Part shown: piece by piece, positions 44,521 to 54,141 of the stretch
Position numbering within the stretch: position 1 is the first letter of the stretch
How the letters are laid out: each line of letters starts with the position of its first letter
Assembly: GCF_902498825.1 (NCBI RefSeq)
Contig: NZ_LR701459.1
Coordinates: forward strand, 1,308,001 to 1,372,000
DNA from: Rhizobium sp. EC-SD404
GTDB taxonomy: Bacteria > Pseudomonadota > Alphaproteobacteria > Rhizobiales > Rhizobiaceae
Length of the DNA stretch: 64,000 nt
Reading direction: 5' to 3'
The notes under the pieces: model-generated
Told to the model about the DNA's origin: nothing
Seen by the model: the letters and a program-made list of their open reading frames with translations, nothing else
Databases searched by the model: none
Program-made: the position numbers and the translations under genes

Positions 44521-45874
44521 CCTGCGTCAGGTCACGCATCGTGTAGGGGATGCCGCCGGTGCCATATCCGGATTCCTTGCGGCCGGAGAAGGGCATCCAG
44601 TCGGTTCTGAAGGCGGTGGGATCGTTGATCATCACGGCTGAGGCGTCGATACGATTGGCGGCGCGCATTGCGACATCGATGTCCTGTGTGAAGATGCTGG
44701 CCTGGAAGGCTGTCGGCAGCGCGTTCGCCTGCGCAATCGCGGCATCGAGATCGCCATAGCGATAGACCGCGACGACCGGACCGAAGACCTCCAATTTCGA
44801 TATCTTCGCGTCGGGAGCGGGATCGAGTAGCACAGCAGGCTGAAGGGTCGTCTCGGAAAGCCGCTTGCCGCCGGTCGCAAGGGTGGCGCCGCCCTTGACT
44901 GCCTCCTCGATCCATTGTGCCACACGGTCGGCCTCGCGCGGCAGGATCAAGGGTCCGACTTCGGTGTCCTTCAGCGTGGGGTCGGCGGTGCGCAGTTTCT
45001 CGACACGCGCAACCAGCATCCCGGTGAAGTCGTCTGCAATCTCCTCGTGGACGTAAATCCGTTGGGTGGAAACGCAGACCTGGCCAGCGTGGTAATAGCT
45101 GCCCTTGACGATCGGCTCGATGACCTTGGCCAGATCAGCTTTTCGGTCGACGATGGCAGGTGCTGCACCACCATGCTCCAGCGCCGAGCGCGTGCCTGGC
45201 GCGAGCTTGGCATGCAGCGACCAGCCGACCTTGGCCGAGCCTATGAAACTCAGAAAGGCGATGCGCCTGTCCGTCGCCAGCTTTTCGGCGAGTTCGTTGC
45301 CGTCGGGGATGAAGCTCTGGCACAAAGGCTCGGGCAGGCCGGCCTCGTGGACCAGCGCTATGAAGTCGAGGCAGGAAAGTGGCGTCGTGCCGGCCGGCTT
45401 GACGATGACCGGACAGCCGACGGCAATCGCGGGTGCGACCTGGTGGACGATCAGGTTCAACGGATGATTGAAAGCCGAGATCGCTGCGACCACGCCGATC
45501 GGCTCCCGCGTGGTGAAGGCCCAGCGGTTCTCGGCCGCCGACGAAAGACCCATCGGGATCTCCCGTCCGGCGAAATTGCGCAGCTCGTCTGCGGCATTGT
45601 TGACGCCGTCGATGGCACGGTTGGTCTCGATGATGGCGTCCGGCAGAGGCTTACCGCCTTCACGCGCGATCTGCATGGCAAGATGATCACGCTTGCCCTC
45701 CATCAGCGCCGCCAACTTCCGCAGGATCGCGATACGCTGGTGCGGCGTGAGCCAGCCGTCGCGATCCTGAAAGGCGCGCTCGGCGGCTTGCAGCTTGCGT
45801 TCCAGGGCAGCCGCATCGTCAGTCTCGATCTCGGCGATGGGCGCGCGGTCGAAGGCTTGCACGACCTTCAGCAT
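44492..45874 (-). CDS. NAD-dependent aldehyde dehydrogenase
   Basis: Aldehyde dehydrogenase superfamily member, 460 residues, a little shorter than average. Catalytic Cys in GQVCVSTQRIYVH, Asn in ISAFNHPLNL and EVFGPVVAVYRYGD; the usual ELGG loop is replaced by LEHGGAAPAIV, still with Glu. A good ribosome site (AGGAG) precedes the ATG. It follows the TPP enzyme gene by 42 bases on the same strand, so the two probably work in sequence. Beside the phn genes it might act on a phosphono- or amino-aldehyde, but nothing in the sequence proves that. Confidence 0.85.
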   Translation of the reverse strand: MLKVVQAFDRAPIAEIETDDAAALERKLQAAERAFQDRDGWLTPHQRIAILRKLAALMEGKRDHLAMQIAREGGKPLPDAIIETNRAIDGVNNAADELRNFAGREIPMGLSSAAENRWAFTTREPIGVVAAISAFNHPLNLIVHQVAPAIAVGCPVIVKPAGTTPLSCLDFIALVHEAGLPEPLCQSFIPDGNELAEKLATDRRIAFLSFIGSAKVGWSLHAKLAPGTRSALEHGGAAPAIVDRKADLAKVIEPIVKGSYYHAGQVCVSTQRIYVHEEIADDFTGMLVARVEKLRTADPTLKDTEVGPLILPREADRVAQWIEEAVKGGATLATGGKRLSETTLQPAVLLDPAPDAKISKLEVFGPVVAVYRYGDLDAAIAQANALPTAFQASIFTQDIDVAMRAANRIDASAVMINDPTAFRTDWMPFSGRKESGYGTGGIPYTMRDLTQEKMILMRNS

Positions 45875-45916
45875 TGTCGCTCTCCTTAAATGGTCGGGCC
45901 TGGTTCGCGGTCGTGC

Positions 45917-47572
45917 TCACATGCAGTTCACGTCGGGCGTGCGATTGCGCAACTCGTCGACCAGCACGCGCGTGTTCTCGGAATAGTCGATCGGGACGTC
46001 GACCAGGTGCACACCGCCGCCGGCGAATGCAGCCTCGAGCGTCGGCACGAGGTCCTCGACTGCGTTCACGCGGGACCCCTTTGCGCCATATGCCTCGGCA
46101 TAGCGCACGAAATCGGGATTGTCGAAGCTCATGCCGAAGTCCGGGAAGCCATCCACCGCCTGCTTCCAGCGGATCATGCCATAGGCGCTGTCGTTCAGGA
46201 TGACCACGACGAGGTTCAGGCCGAGCCGCACCGCCGTTTCCATCTCTTGGGAATTCATCATGAAACCGCCGTCACCGCAGACGGCGAGCACGCGCCGATC
46301 GGGGTAGAGCATCGCCGCCATCATCGCCGAGGGCAGACCGGCGCCCATCGTCGCCAGCGCATTGTCGAGCAACAGCGTGTTGGCGACATGGGTGCGGTAG
46401 TTGCGGGCAAACCAGATCTTGTACATGCCGTTGTCGAGGCAGACAATGCCGTCCTCCGGCATGACCTTGCGGACATCATGGACGATGCGCTGCGGAATGA
46501 TCGGAAAGCGATCGTCCTCGGCGCGGTCGTTGATGCGGGCGAGGATCCGCTGGCGCAGTTCGAGGATCCCATCGTCGGAGGCCAACTGGCCGTCGAGCCG
46601 CTCGCCGAGCGCCTCGACGGTGGCCCTGATGTCGCCGATCACCTCCATGTCTGGATGGTAGACCTGCTCGACCGTGGCGGACTGGTAGCCGATATGGACG
46701 ACCTTCGGGCCGCCTGCACTCTTCATCAGGAAAGGCGGTTTCTCTACCGTATCGTGGCCGATGGCGATGATCAGGTCCGCGCGCTCTACCGCCTCATGGA
46801 CGTAATCGCCTTCCGAAAGGGCGGCGGTGCCCATGTAGAGGTTGGAGCCCCCGGTCACGGCGCCTTTGCCCATCTGCGTGTTGAAGAAGGGCAGGCGGGT
46901 GCGGGCGACGAAGGTCGACAGCGCGTCGATCAGCGATGGCCGGTTTCCTGCCGCGCCGATCATCACCAGAGGCCGCTTGGCGGCAAGGATCGCCTCTGCC
47001 GCACTGTCGAGCGCAGCCGATCCGGCAACGGGACGCTCCAGCGCGTGGCGCGGAATGACGAAGGCGTTCTCGACGTCCTCACCCGCAACGTCCTCGGGCA
47101 ATTCCAGATGTACTGGACCCGGCCGCTCGTCCATCGCCACCCGGAAGGCATCGCGGACGGTGGCGGGAATGCTCGAGGCGCTGATGATCTGGCGCGTCAT
47201 CTTGGTGAGCGGCTTCATCGAGGCGACGATGTCGACGATCTGGAAGCGGGCCTGTCGTGCGCTCATCAGCGGCTTCTGGCCGGTGATGAGGATCATCGGC
47301 ATCGCCCCAAGATGGGCATAGGCGGCACCCGTCGCGAGATTGAGCGCGCCGGGTCCGAGCGTCGCGAGGCAGACGCCGGGCTGGCCGGTCAGTCTGCCAT
47401 GCGTCGCGGCCATGAAGGCCGCCGCCTGCTCGTGACGCGTGAGGACCAGTTCGATGCGAGAGGGGCGAAGCGACTCCAGGAGGTCCAGGTTCTCTTCCCC
47501 CGGTACACCAAAGACGCGCTCCACGCCCTCGTTTTCCAGCGCGGCGACAAACAGGTCGGACCCTTTGGGCAT
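45917..47572 (-). CDS. Thiamine-diphosphate enzyme, acetolactate synthase-like
   Basis: TPP-dependent enzyme, 551 residues from the ATG at 47572 (MPKGSDLFVAALENEG); in-frame ATGs upstream exist. Pyrimidine-domain Glu in TRHEQAAAFMA, the conserved GVPGEENLDLLE, and the TPP motif from GDGGFMMN to NDSAYG about 25 residues later. Acetolactate synthase catabolic type, glyoxylate carboligase and 2-oxoacid decarboxylases all share this layout. No regulatory subunit gene is adjacent, so branched-chain synthesis is unlikely. Coupling to the aldehyde dehydrogenase suggests a decarboxylation-oxidation pair. Confidence 0.83.
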   Translation of the reverse strand: MPKGSDLFVAALENEGVERVFGVPGEENLDLLESLRPSRIELVLTRHEQAAAFMAATHGRLTGQPGVCLATLGPGALNLATGAAYAHLGAMPMILITGQKPLMSARQARFQIVDIVASMKPLTKMTRQIISASSIPATVRDAFRVAMDERPGPVHLELPEDVAGEDVENAFVIPRHALERPVAGSAALDSAAEAILAAKRPLVMIGAAGNRPSLIDALSTFVARTRLPFFNTQMGKGAVTGGSNLYMGTAALSEGDYVHEAVERADLIIAIGHDTVEKPPFLMKSAGGPKVVHIGYQSATVEQVYHPDMEVIGDIRATVEALGERLDGQLASDDGILELRQRILARINDRAEDDRFPIIPQRIVHDVRKVMPEDGIVCLDNGMYKIWFARNYRTHVANTLLLDNALATMGAGLPSAMMAAMLYPDRRVLAVCGDGGFMMNSQEMETAVRLGLNLVVVILNDSAYGMIRWKQAVDGFPDFGMSFDNPDFVRYAEAYGAKGSRVNAVEDLVPTLEAAFAGGGVHLVDVPIDYSENTRVLVDELRNRTPDVNCM

Positions 47573-47701
47573 GGCTTCGATCCTCATGGTGCATTCGACG
47601 GAACTGGCAACGATCATACACATGCGGGCGCGATTGCCACATGACGACCATACAGTCTTTCCGGAATGACGCCCTAAGCGCCTCCCGGTAGGTCGAGACG
47701 C

Positions 47702-48697
47702 CTATCGCAAGTCGACGTCGATCGTCGCGCCTTCCCGCCGCAATTCGTCCAGGAACCAGTCGGGATCCATGAGCTGTTCGGGGAAATATAACCCAGGAGG
47801 AGCGGCAGGTTGGCGTTCCAGACCGAGAACGGTTGAAAGCGAGAGCACGGCGCTGAGGCCGGTCAACGTCGCCTGTCCCTTGGTGAACTCCAAGCTCGAA
47901 CGCCGCATTGTCGTTCGCCCGTCCGTCTCGCCCTCGATTTCGAGAACGATTTCCGTTCCAACCGGGCCACCGCGCATCCGGCTGGAGGAGATCCCGCTTG
48001 CGATATCGAAGCGAATGGTTTTCGCCGCGGTCGCAGCGTGAAGACTGACGATATCGTAAGGCGCGAACGCCTGTGCGGGAAGCGTTCGGCCATCTATTGC
48101 CGTGATCTCTCTGCGGGCGGTGTCGCCCTGCAGCCAGACGCGTCGTCCGTCCGCGAATCCCAAGACGTTGCCCTCTGCGCCGTGTTCCATGTCTTCCAGT
48201 GCCGTCGGGCCGGTGGGGTCACGTTCATCCACCACCGCACCGACTTTCACCGAATGGATGGTGTCCAACCCTTTGGAAGAAGCTATCGCCAGGAAAACCG
48301 TGGGCCCGCCATGCCAGTGGCTGGAAAGAACGACCGGCGACGCATCGGGGCGACGGATGAAATGGGCCATTTCTGCGCCCACTTCGATCAACCAGTTCCC
48401 GATGCTCAGATAAGGAATACGGCTGTCCTGCGCCAAGGCGAGACCGTGAAGGCCTGCGTCCGGTACCAGCATCACCACGGCGGAAACCGCGATGTTGGGC
48501 GCAAGACCAAGCCGGGGTCGGCTGGTATCGATCCTGACTGCTTCGGCCAGACCGACCTCATCGGCGATGGCCGCCGCCTTGTCGAAATCCCGTCCACCGA
48601 CGAGGATTTCCAGTTCGGGATGTCTCTGGCGAAAAAGGCGGACCGCCTGTTGGCCAACGATGCCTGAGCCGCCTGCGAAGAGTAATCTTCCAGTCAC
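47702..48697 (-). CDS. Saccharopine dehydrogenase-like NAD(P)-binding protein
   Basis: Rossmann-fold protein, 331 residues from a GTG at 48697 with AGGAG eight bases upstream. The nucleotide loop is FAGGSGIVGQQAVRLF (about 7-22), followed by ILVGGRDFDKA, the pattern of saccharopine dehydrogenase-like reductases. No known catalytic signature beyond this. It stands alone between the TPP enzyme and an exported hydrolase, same strand. Function not assigned. Confidence 0.7.
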   Translation of the reverse strand: MTGRLLFAGGSGIVGQQAVRLFRQRHPELEILVGGRDFDKAAAIADEVGLAEAVRIDTSRPRLGLAPNIAVSAVVMLVPDAGLHGLALAQDSRIPYLSIGNWLIEVGAEMAHFIRRPDASPVVLSSHWHGGPTVFLAIASSKGLDTIHSVKVGAVVDERDPTGPTALEDMEHGAEGNVLGFADGRRVWLQGDTARREITAIDGRTLPAQAFAPYDIVSLHAATAAKTIRFDIASGISSSRMRGGPVGTEIVLEIEGETDGRTTMRRSSLEFTKGQATLTGLSAVLSLSTVLGLERQPAAPPGLYFPEQLMDPDWFLDELRREGATIDVDLR

Positions 48698-48796
48698 TGA
48701 ATTTCTCCTGTCGATGCGCGTTAAAGACCGAATTCGAAGGCGTGCCCCGCAATGGGCACTTGGATGATCGGCGCTGCCTAGGGGAGTGGATCCGGA

Positions 48797-49915
48797 TCAG
48801 GAGGGGAAACGGCTCTCCAGCCAGCCGAGGACGATGCGGTTCACCTCCTCCGGCCGTTCTTCCGGGGTCCAATGCCAGGCATCGGGCACGACGTATTTTT
48901 CCAGATCAGGCACATGGGCATCCATGCCGTCCGTCATGCTCGGTCGAAGCACCACATCGTTTTCCGCCGACACCATCAGCGACGGCACGCGGATCGTCTG
49001 GTCGATCTCCAGCCCCGCCTCCCAGTTGCTGGTGATGTTGCGATACCAGTTGATGGCGGGTGTGAAGCCCGTGCGCTCGTAGTGGCTGACATAGACGTCG
49101 AGCTCTTCGGGAAGGAGCACATCCCGGCCCGGGAATTCTTCCGGCGCGGGTTGCCCGTCATATTCCATGTTCTTCGCGGCGGCCGGCAATCGGTCCCAAC
49201 CGTCCGGCGTGCCGAGGTCTTTGCGTAACGCGCTGCGTAGCGTGCCGCGCGGATCGCTGTTCATCACGCTGTCCGCGGCGTCGCGGTCCTGGAACATCAG
49301 AACGTACATGTCCGTGCTGTAGACTTCGCGCATCTGGGCAATGGGGTCGATCGCAGGATTCGCTTCGAACTGGCCACCTTCGGGCAGTACCGGATCGACG
49401 AGATCCGGATGTAACCAGAGCCCCCAATGGGGAATGTGCGGCGTGTTGAGCGAGATGACACCCGCGGTTTTTTCCTCATGCAGGAGCGCCATCTGCCAAG
49501 CGAGCAAGCCGCCCCAATCATGCCCCATGAAAACAGCCTTCTCGACGCCCAGGCCATCGAGCAAGCCCGCGACATCTCCAGTCAGATCGTCAATGTCGTA
49601 GTCCTCGACAGCCGGCGGCGCATCGCTGAGGCCGTAGCCGCGCAAATCGGGAACGATGACGCCATACCCCGCTTCGACGAGCGCGGGTATCTGATGCCGC
49701 CAGGTATAGGCCAAGCCCGGAAAGCCGTGGAGCAATACGACCGCCGGACCGTCGCCGGCCTCGTAGACGGCCAATTCGATGCCGTTCGTGCTCACCATTT
49801 CGACAGGGGGCATTGTGGGTGGTGACGTGCCTTGGTCGCCGAAGGCCGGTACGGCTGAGGTCAATGCGGCCGCAGCAAATCCTGCGAGAACTGCTCTTCG
49901 TGCGAATCGGGTCAA
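48797..49915 (-). CDS. Exported alpha/beta hydrolase, epoxide hydrolase-like
   Basis: Alpha/beta hydrolase, 372 residues, with an N-terminal twin-arginine-like signal (FARRAVLAGFAAAAL, cleavage near AFGDQG). The oxyanion motif is LLHGFPGLAYTW, the nucleophile Asp is in MGHDWGGLLAW, and the catalytic His in PDAWHWTPEERPEEV; Asp as nucleophile fits epoxide hydrolases or haloalkane dehalogenases. Predicted periplasmic, which is uncommon for this class. Divergent from a TetR gene with two operators between them, so expression is probably induced by its substrate. Confidence 0.85.
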   Translation of the reverse strand: MTRFARRAVLAGFAAAALTSAVPAFGDQGTSPPTMPPVEMVSTNGIELAVYEAGDGPAVVLLHGFPGLAYTWRHQIPALVEAGYGVIVPDLRGYGLSDAPPAVEDYDIDDLTGDVAGLLDGLGVEKAVFMGHDWGGLLAWQMALLHEEKTAGVISLNTPHIPHWGLWLHPDLVDPVLPEGGQFEANPAIDPIAQMREVYSTDMYVLMFQDRDAADSVMNSDPRGTLRSALRKDLGTPDGWDRLPAAAKNMEYDGQPAPEEFPGRDVLLPEELDVYVSHYERTGFTPAINWYRNITSNWEAGLEIDQTIRVPSLMVSAENDVVLRPSMTDGMDAHVPDLEKYVVPDAWHWTPEERPEEVNRIVLGWLESRFPS

Positions 49916-50011
49916 GGAAACAACCTTTCAGATTTGTCGCGCAACTTGCGCGGTCCTTCGGAAGCCGGCAGGACCTGTCGGTCGATGGGCTGGCGGAAAA
50001 AGCTAGTCGGT

Positions 50012-50040
50012 GTTACTTTATGTAAGTTACCAAACGTAAC
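50012..50040. promoter_or_regulatory. Two overlapping TetR-type operator dyads
   Basis: GTTAC-TTTAT-GTAAG (50012-50026) and GTTAC-CAAAC-GTAAC (50026-50040) share one base and have centres 14 bases apart. The second is perfect. They lie 41 bases before the TetR start and 97 before the hydrolase start, in the divergent gap. Confidence 0.75.
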
Positions 50041-50080
50041 ATGTGGGATGCGTCGTGCAGAGTCAAACGAGGAGCAAATG

Positions 50081-50668
50081 ATGCCGAAGAAACTGCCAAG
50101 GGCCGATCGCCGTGCTCAACTGCTCGATGTGGCGCACACGATCGTCCGGGAGCAGGGCACCGATGCTCTGACACTGGGGGCGCTCGCCGAGCATGCGGGG
50201 GTGAGCAAGCCCATCACCTACAATCACTTCGAGACCCGGGCTGGTCTCATGATCGCGCTCTACCAAGAAATCATGGATCGCCAGGTTCGTGCCCTGGCTG
50301 CCGCGATCGAAGACACGCCCAAGCAATTGGCCGCCGTCGCCCACGTGCTCGCCGATGCCTATATGGACTGCTATCGCGCAGTCGGACCGGAATGGCATGC
50401 AATCGGTGCGGCTCTAAGAGGCGACGCCCAAATGGATGCCGCGCAACGGCAGATGATCGACGGACACATCGCCTTCTTTGCGAAGGTATTGACGCCTCTT
50501 TCGAGACTGTCGCCCGAGATGACGCGCCGGCGCTGCATCGGGATCATCGGCGCGGGCGAAGCCTTGTCCGATGCTATGGTTCGGGGAGAGATCAGCCGAG
50601 ACTGTGCCGTGCAGGACTTTACGGATCTGATTACGAGCTGGCTGACTTCGAATTCCAGCGCTTCATAG
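50081..50668 (+). CDS. TetR-family transcriptional regulator
   Basis: TetR repressor, 195 residues from the ATG at 50081 (GAGGAG six bases upstream); an ATG three bases earlier is too close to the ribosome site. HTH: LGALAEHAGVSKPITYNHFE near 32-51. The C-terminal ligand domain is unlike named subfamilies I recognise. Divergent from the exported hydrolase, and the double palindrome between them is its probable target. Expected to repress both genes until a ligand binds. Confidence 0.88.
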   Translation: MPKKLPRADRRAQLLDVAHTIVREQGTDALTLGALAEHAGVSKPITYNHFETRAGLMIALYQEIMDRQVRALAAAIEDTPKQLAAVAHVLADAYMDCYRAVGPEWHAIGAALRGDAQMDAAQRQMIDGHIAFFAKVLTPLSRLSPEMTRRRCIGIIGAGEALSDAMVRGEISRDCAVQDFTDLITSWLTSNSSAS

Positions 50669-50688
50669 TCACACGACTGTTGCCTCAG

Positions 50689-51474
50689 CTATTCGACGAC
50701 CCCGAGGATCGGGCCGTAGCCCCCGTGCCAGGAAAAGTCGTTGCGTCTCTTCTCGGGAAGGAAGAGTCCGGCGCCGCGGCCGCCGTCGAGGAAAAGCGCG
50801 TTGGGACAGGCCAGATGGTCGCGAAAGAGCCTGGCGAATTCATGAAAATTCACGCGCCAGTCGCTGATCGCGAACCGGACGAGCCCGCCTTCGCAGACGC
50901 CCACGCCGCTGCGGCGCGTCGTGTCCGTCGAGCCGGGAATGAGCGCCGGGTGCAACGCATTTTCGATGACGAGCATCGGTCCCGATTGGGTCGCGAGACG
51001 CACATTAGGTCTCAGTTCGAGAAATTCTTCCGTCGGCAGAATGCCCGCTTCGGCATCGCCGAGAAAGAAGACGCCGTTGGGCTTCTTGTAGAAGTTAGGC
51101 ACCTGTCGCGGCGGGCCGTCGATGGTGGCGGTATCGGCTACCTGCAGTTCCTCGCCATTCTCGACATAGAGCCCGAGAGGGGCGAAGTCGGTCTGATACA
51201 TGCCCGCATTGATCGCGAAGACAAGGTCCTGCTCCTGCTCCCGTAGCGCCCCGGCCAGGCTGGAGAAACGGCGATAAGGCTGACCGTCGCTATCCTTCCA
51301 GAACAGACGCAGGTCGGATGCGGCCGGATCGATCGTGCAGACGACGTAACCGGACCCTTCGAAACGCTCGTCGGTGCACTGCAGGGCCTCAGACTCCGGC
51401 GTCGTGACGAACACAGCGATGACCGCCAATACGGCCGCGAACGACGGACTGGCCAAGTCTCGTATTGCAATCAT
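50689..51474 (-). CDS. Exported phosphodiester glycosidase-family protein (DUF2233)
   Basis: 261 residues from the ATG at 51474, with an N-terminal signal (hydrophobic residues about 8-25). It has NAGMYQTDFAPLGLYVENG and ALFLDGGRGAGLF, the conserved blocks of the NAGPA/DUF2233 family, which includes phosphodiester glycosidases. SQSGPMLVI-like and RSGVGVC segments lie between. The protein is predicted periplasmic or secreted; its substrate is unknown. It converges on tetR and follows the aconitase X gene after 121 bases. Confidence 0.8.
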   Translation of the reverse strand: MIAIRDLASPSFAAVLAVIAVFVTTPESEALQCTDERFEGSGYVVCTIDPAASDLRLFWKDSDGQPYRRFSSLAGALREQEQDLVFAINAGMYQTDFAPLGLYVENGEELQVADTATIDGPPRQVPNFYKKPNGVFFLGDAEAGILPTEEFLELRPNVRLATQSGPMLVIENALHPALIPGSTDTTRRSGVGVCEGGLVRFAISDWRVNFHEFARLFRDHLACPNALFLDGGRGAGLFLPEKRRNDFSWHGGYGPILGVVE

Positions 51475-51595
51475 GCGCTGCCCTCGCTTGCTTTGACGGA
51501 TTGCTCGATAGCAGGAGAGTCCTGATATTCTGAGACCATCTTTTGCCCGCGCTGAGGAATTTCTGCGAATTCGGCGGGACGATCGAGAACGGCTG

Positions 51596-53287
51596 TCAGC
51601 GAAGCCATTCCGGCAGCCGGGCAGGGACGCTGCCGGAAACAATCGCATCCACGCAATCTTGGAGCGCGCCAAGGCGAACGGTGCAGCCCGACAATCCCGG
51701 GCCGTAATGGGCGTACTTCCCTGAATTCGTCATCACTGTCGCCGCGTCGGGCGGAAAGACCGGCCGTGAGATCGAACACCAGCAGAGGTCTGGAATGACG
51801 TCGACGCCGCTGGCGCGCAGAATTGCACGGGTTCCGTCGGCTTCCGCCATGGCAATCACATGGCGTCCCGCCGTCACGATCGCGGTGATGTCGGGGTGGC
51901 GCGATTTCCCGTCCAGCAAAGCGGCAAGCGAGCGGCATTCGTCGAGCGAGGCGTGCGGACTGCCGATCGCAACGAGGTCGATCTTGTGCGGGCCATCATT
52001 GAGACGCCGCCAACCCTCGATGAGGTCCATGCGCGTGAGTGCGATCCGAGTGGCATCGGGGGGCGCGGCATTGGCAGCCTCGGGGGTCACGCCCTCGACG
52101 TGCAGCATGGGTGCGGCGGAGGTCGTGCCGAAGGCCGCGCAGAGCGCCTTGAGGTCATCGCGGCGGGGCGTGGCCTTGGCAAGGCCTCTCAGAAGCGGGA
52201 TCCTGTCAGGCGCTGCAAGGCCGGCAAGGTAGCCGACGAGGGGCCAGGCCGAGGCATCGGCGTTGTTCCCGAGATCGATATCGATGACCACGCGCGCCCT
52301 TCGCTCCTCGTCCAGAAAAGGGCCGACGAGCGGAGCGCGCCCGGTGATGGCGATGCAGAAATCCAGGAAATCGGGGTGCTTGGCGGTGCGGGCTCCGAGA
52401 ACGCTGTTGGCAAAGATGACGGCATTGGATTCCGACCAGCCAATCGTTTCGCCAAACCCGGGCGGATGTTCCAGAAGATAGGGCGCGCACGTGAATGTCG
52501 GCTTGCAGCCCATCCGCACATAGGCGTCCGCGAGCCGCGCTGCCGGTTCCCCGAAAGTGGATGGAACGCGTTGCTGCCGCCAGTTCTCGCGATCGACCGA
52601 GATTGCATTCATTGTGGTCGGGACGCGCACGCGCGCGCCCTTTGCCTCCATGGTTTCGGCAAAGACGAGATTGGCAGGTCCGGCATAGATGCAGCCGTCG
52701 ATATGGGCACGCGAGACGTCGACGAGTGCGCCGGCGCCTTGCTGCCTTGCTGTGGCGATGACGATGCGCATCGCCTGCATCGCAGCTTCGCCCTCAGCGC
52801 CCGACAACAGGGCTTCGTCACCGGCCGTCAGCGTCAGCGGCGCAGCGGGCATGGGAACAATTGGAATGGAAAGGCCCATCGCAGCGATGGCGTCCGGCAG
52901 GATGTGGGCGTGCGATCTGGCTGCAATCTCGGCAAACACAGGCTCCGGGAGCCGCAGCACGGGAAGGGCGATCTCGAACATTTCCAAAGCCACCAGGGCG
53001 CCAAGCGTCGCCACTTCTTCCGGTTCGGTGAAAATGAGCGTGGCGGGGCCTTTGCCTGCGAGCAGAAGGTCTAGGAGCACGCCCGACCCGGAGCAGGAGC
53101 CACGGGTGGTCGGCATCATCACCACGGCCCCGCTCAAGCCGACGCCGTGCTGGGGATGATGCACATCGATGATGCGGCCGGTGGCTGGATCGACGCCTCC
53201 CCATAGGCTCAGGCCCTCCGACAAGGCCACGATGGGTCCTTCGGCGTTACCGGCGAGGATCGAATATGCTGCGGTGACGAGGCTCAT
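51596..53287 (-). CDS. Aconitase X, single-chain (likely cis-3-hydroxy-L-proline dehydratase)
   Basis: 563 residues from the ATG at 53287. Residues 1-130 form the swivel domain normally encoded as a separate small subunit ([33 protein letters not shown]). The rest is the catalytic domain, with [56 protein letters not shown] and [14 protein letters not shown]. Bacterial aconitase X proteins that have been studied dehydrate cis-3-hydroxy-L-proline to a pyrroline carboxylate. No hydroxyproline epimerase or pyrroline reductase gene is next to it, so the substrate remains inferred. Confidence 0.85.
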   Translation of the reverse strand: MSLVTAAYSILAGNAEGPIVALSEGLSLWGGVDPATGRIIDVHHPQHGVGLSGAVVMMPTTRGSCSGSGVLLDLLLAGKGPATLIFTEPEEVATLGALVALEMFEIALPVLRLPEPVFAEIAARSHAHILPDAIAAMGLSIPIVPMPAAPLTLTAGDEALLSGAEGEAAMQAMRIVIATARQQGAGALVDVSRAHIDGCIYAGPANLVFAETMEAKGARVRVPTTMNAISVDRENWRQQRVPSTFGEPAARLADAYVRMGCKPTFTCAPYLLEHPPGFGETIGWSESNAVIFANSVLGARTAKHPDFLDFCIAITGRAPLVGPFLDEERRARVVIDIDLGNNADASAWPLVGYLAGLAAPDRIPLLRGLAKATPRRDDLKALCAAFGTTSAAPMLHVEGVTPEAANAAPPDATRIALTRMDLIEGWRRLNDGPHKIDLVAIGSPHASLDECRSLAALLDGKSRHPDITAIVTAGRHVIAMAEADGTRAILRASGVDVIPDLCWCSISRPVFPPDAATVMTNSGKYAHYGPGLSGCTVRLGALQDCVDAIVSGSVPARLPEWLR

Positions 53288-53403
53288 TTCGCGATGACCG
53301 TTCAGGTGTCCGAAGCCGGTCTTATCACGGGCGGTTGGCGCAATGCAGGAGATCGTATCTGGAGAACATTCGTCTCTGCTCCGCACATCAGCACTCGGTC
53401 CGA

Positions 53404-54042
53404 CTAGCGGAGCAATCCGTCGAGGTCGAAGTCGTCCCACCCCTTCAGCCCGGAGGACTGTTTTTCACGGCCGACTGCGCCATTGGTGTCGGGGGATGTG
53501 CTGCCAAGTTTACCCGCTTTCTTCAGTGCGGCCTTTTGGGCACCGCGCCGTCTGTTTTCGGCTGCGGTAGCCAAGTCTTCTTCACGCCAAACCTCCGGGA
53601 GGTCGCGGTCAAGGACGTCCTCGATATGGCGCGGATCGAAGACATGAAAAGTGATCTTTCGCGCCCGGCCACGCAGTTTGACGGTCCGCGTTCCGGCGCT
53701 CTCCAACCGGCCATCCTTCAGCCAACGAAGTCGCTCGGCCGGCTTGATGGTGAGGATGTCCTCGACCTCGCGGGGGATCACGGCGAGACTTTCGATGCCG
53801 ACAAGCTTGCTTGTGATGGTTGTCACCGTTTCGAGGTGCTCGTCGTCATCGTCCTCCGGCACTCGGAGCACGATGGCTCCGGTTTCGATGTCGACCTTCT
53901 TGCGCTCCTTGAAAGGAAGCTGCGCGCGGATTTCGAGGAGAATGCCCTTCATGCGGACCGCCGACCCCAATGTCGCGGTCGGCGAAAGTGGCCATTCCTG
54001 GATAAGTCTGGTCGGTGGTTTCGGTTTGGGTGATCGAGGCAT
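53404..54042 (-). CDS. Conserved-looking protein of unknown function
   Basis: 212 residues from the ATG at 54042 ([10 protein letters not shown]); an in-frame start 69 bases earlier is possible. I do not recognise the family. The N-terminal half has [20 protein letters not shown] and an acidic patch PEDDDDEH; the middle, [15 protein letters not shown] followed by [14 protein letters not shown], looks like a small winged-helix or excisionase-type element; the end is Lys/Arg-rich, then acidic ([10 protein letters not shown]). Codon pattern is like its neighbours. It stands 99 bases from the YfcE-type phosphoesterase gene on the same strand. Confidence 0.62.
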   Translation of the reverse strand: MPRSPKPKPPTRLIQEWPLSPTATLGSAVRMKGILLEIRAQLPFKERKKVDIETGAIVLRVPEDDDDEHLETVTTITSKLVGIESLAVIPREVEDILTIKPAERLRWLKDGRLESAGTRTVKLRGRARKITFHVFDPRHIEDVLDRDLPEVWREEDLATAAENRRRGAQKAALKKAGKLGSTSPDTNGAVGREKQSSGLKGWDDFDLDGLLR

Positions 54043-54141
54043 GATGCTCAGATGGAGCCTGACGGAGCGGCCTTCAATCGGATTCTTGCGGTCGTCTGAA
54101 GTCCTTGCCAATTCACGGCAACCGGAACTTGCCCACTGGCC

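Noticed and set aside
45890..47644. Plus-strand frame of 584 codons opposite the TPP enzyme
   Set aside because: Product is rich in His, Arg and Asp with no motif; the minus-strand enzyme has all TPP residues.
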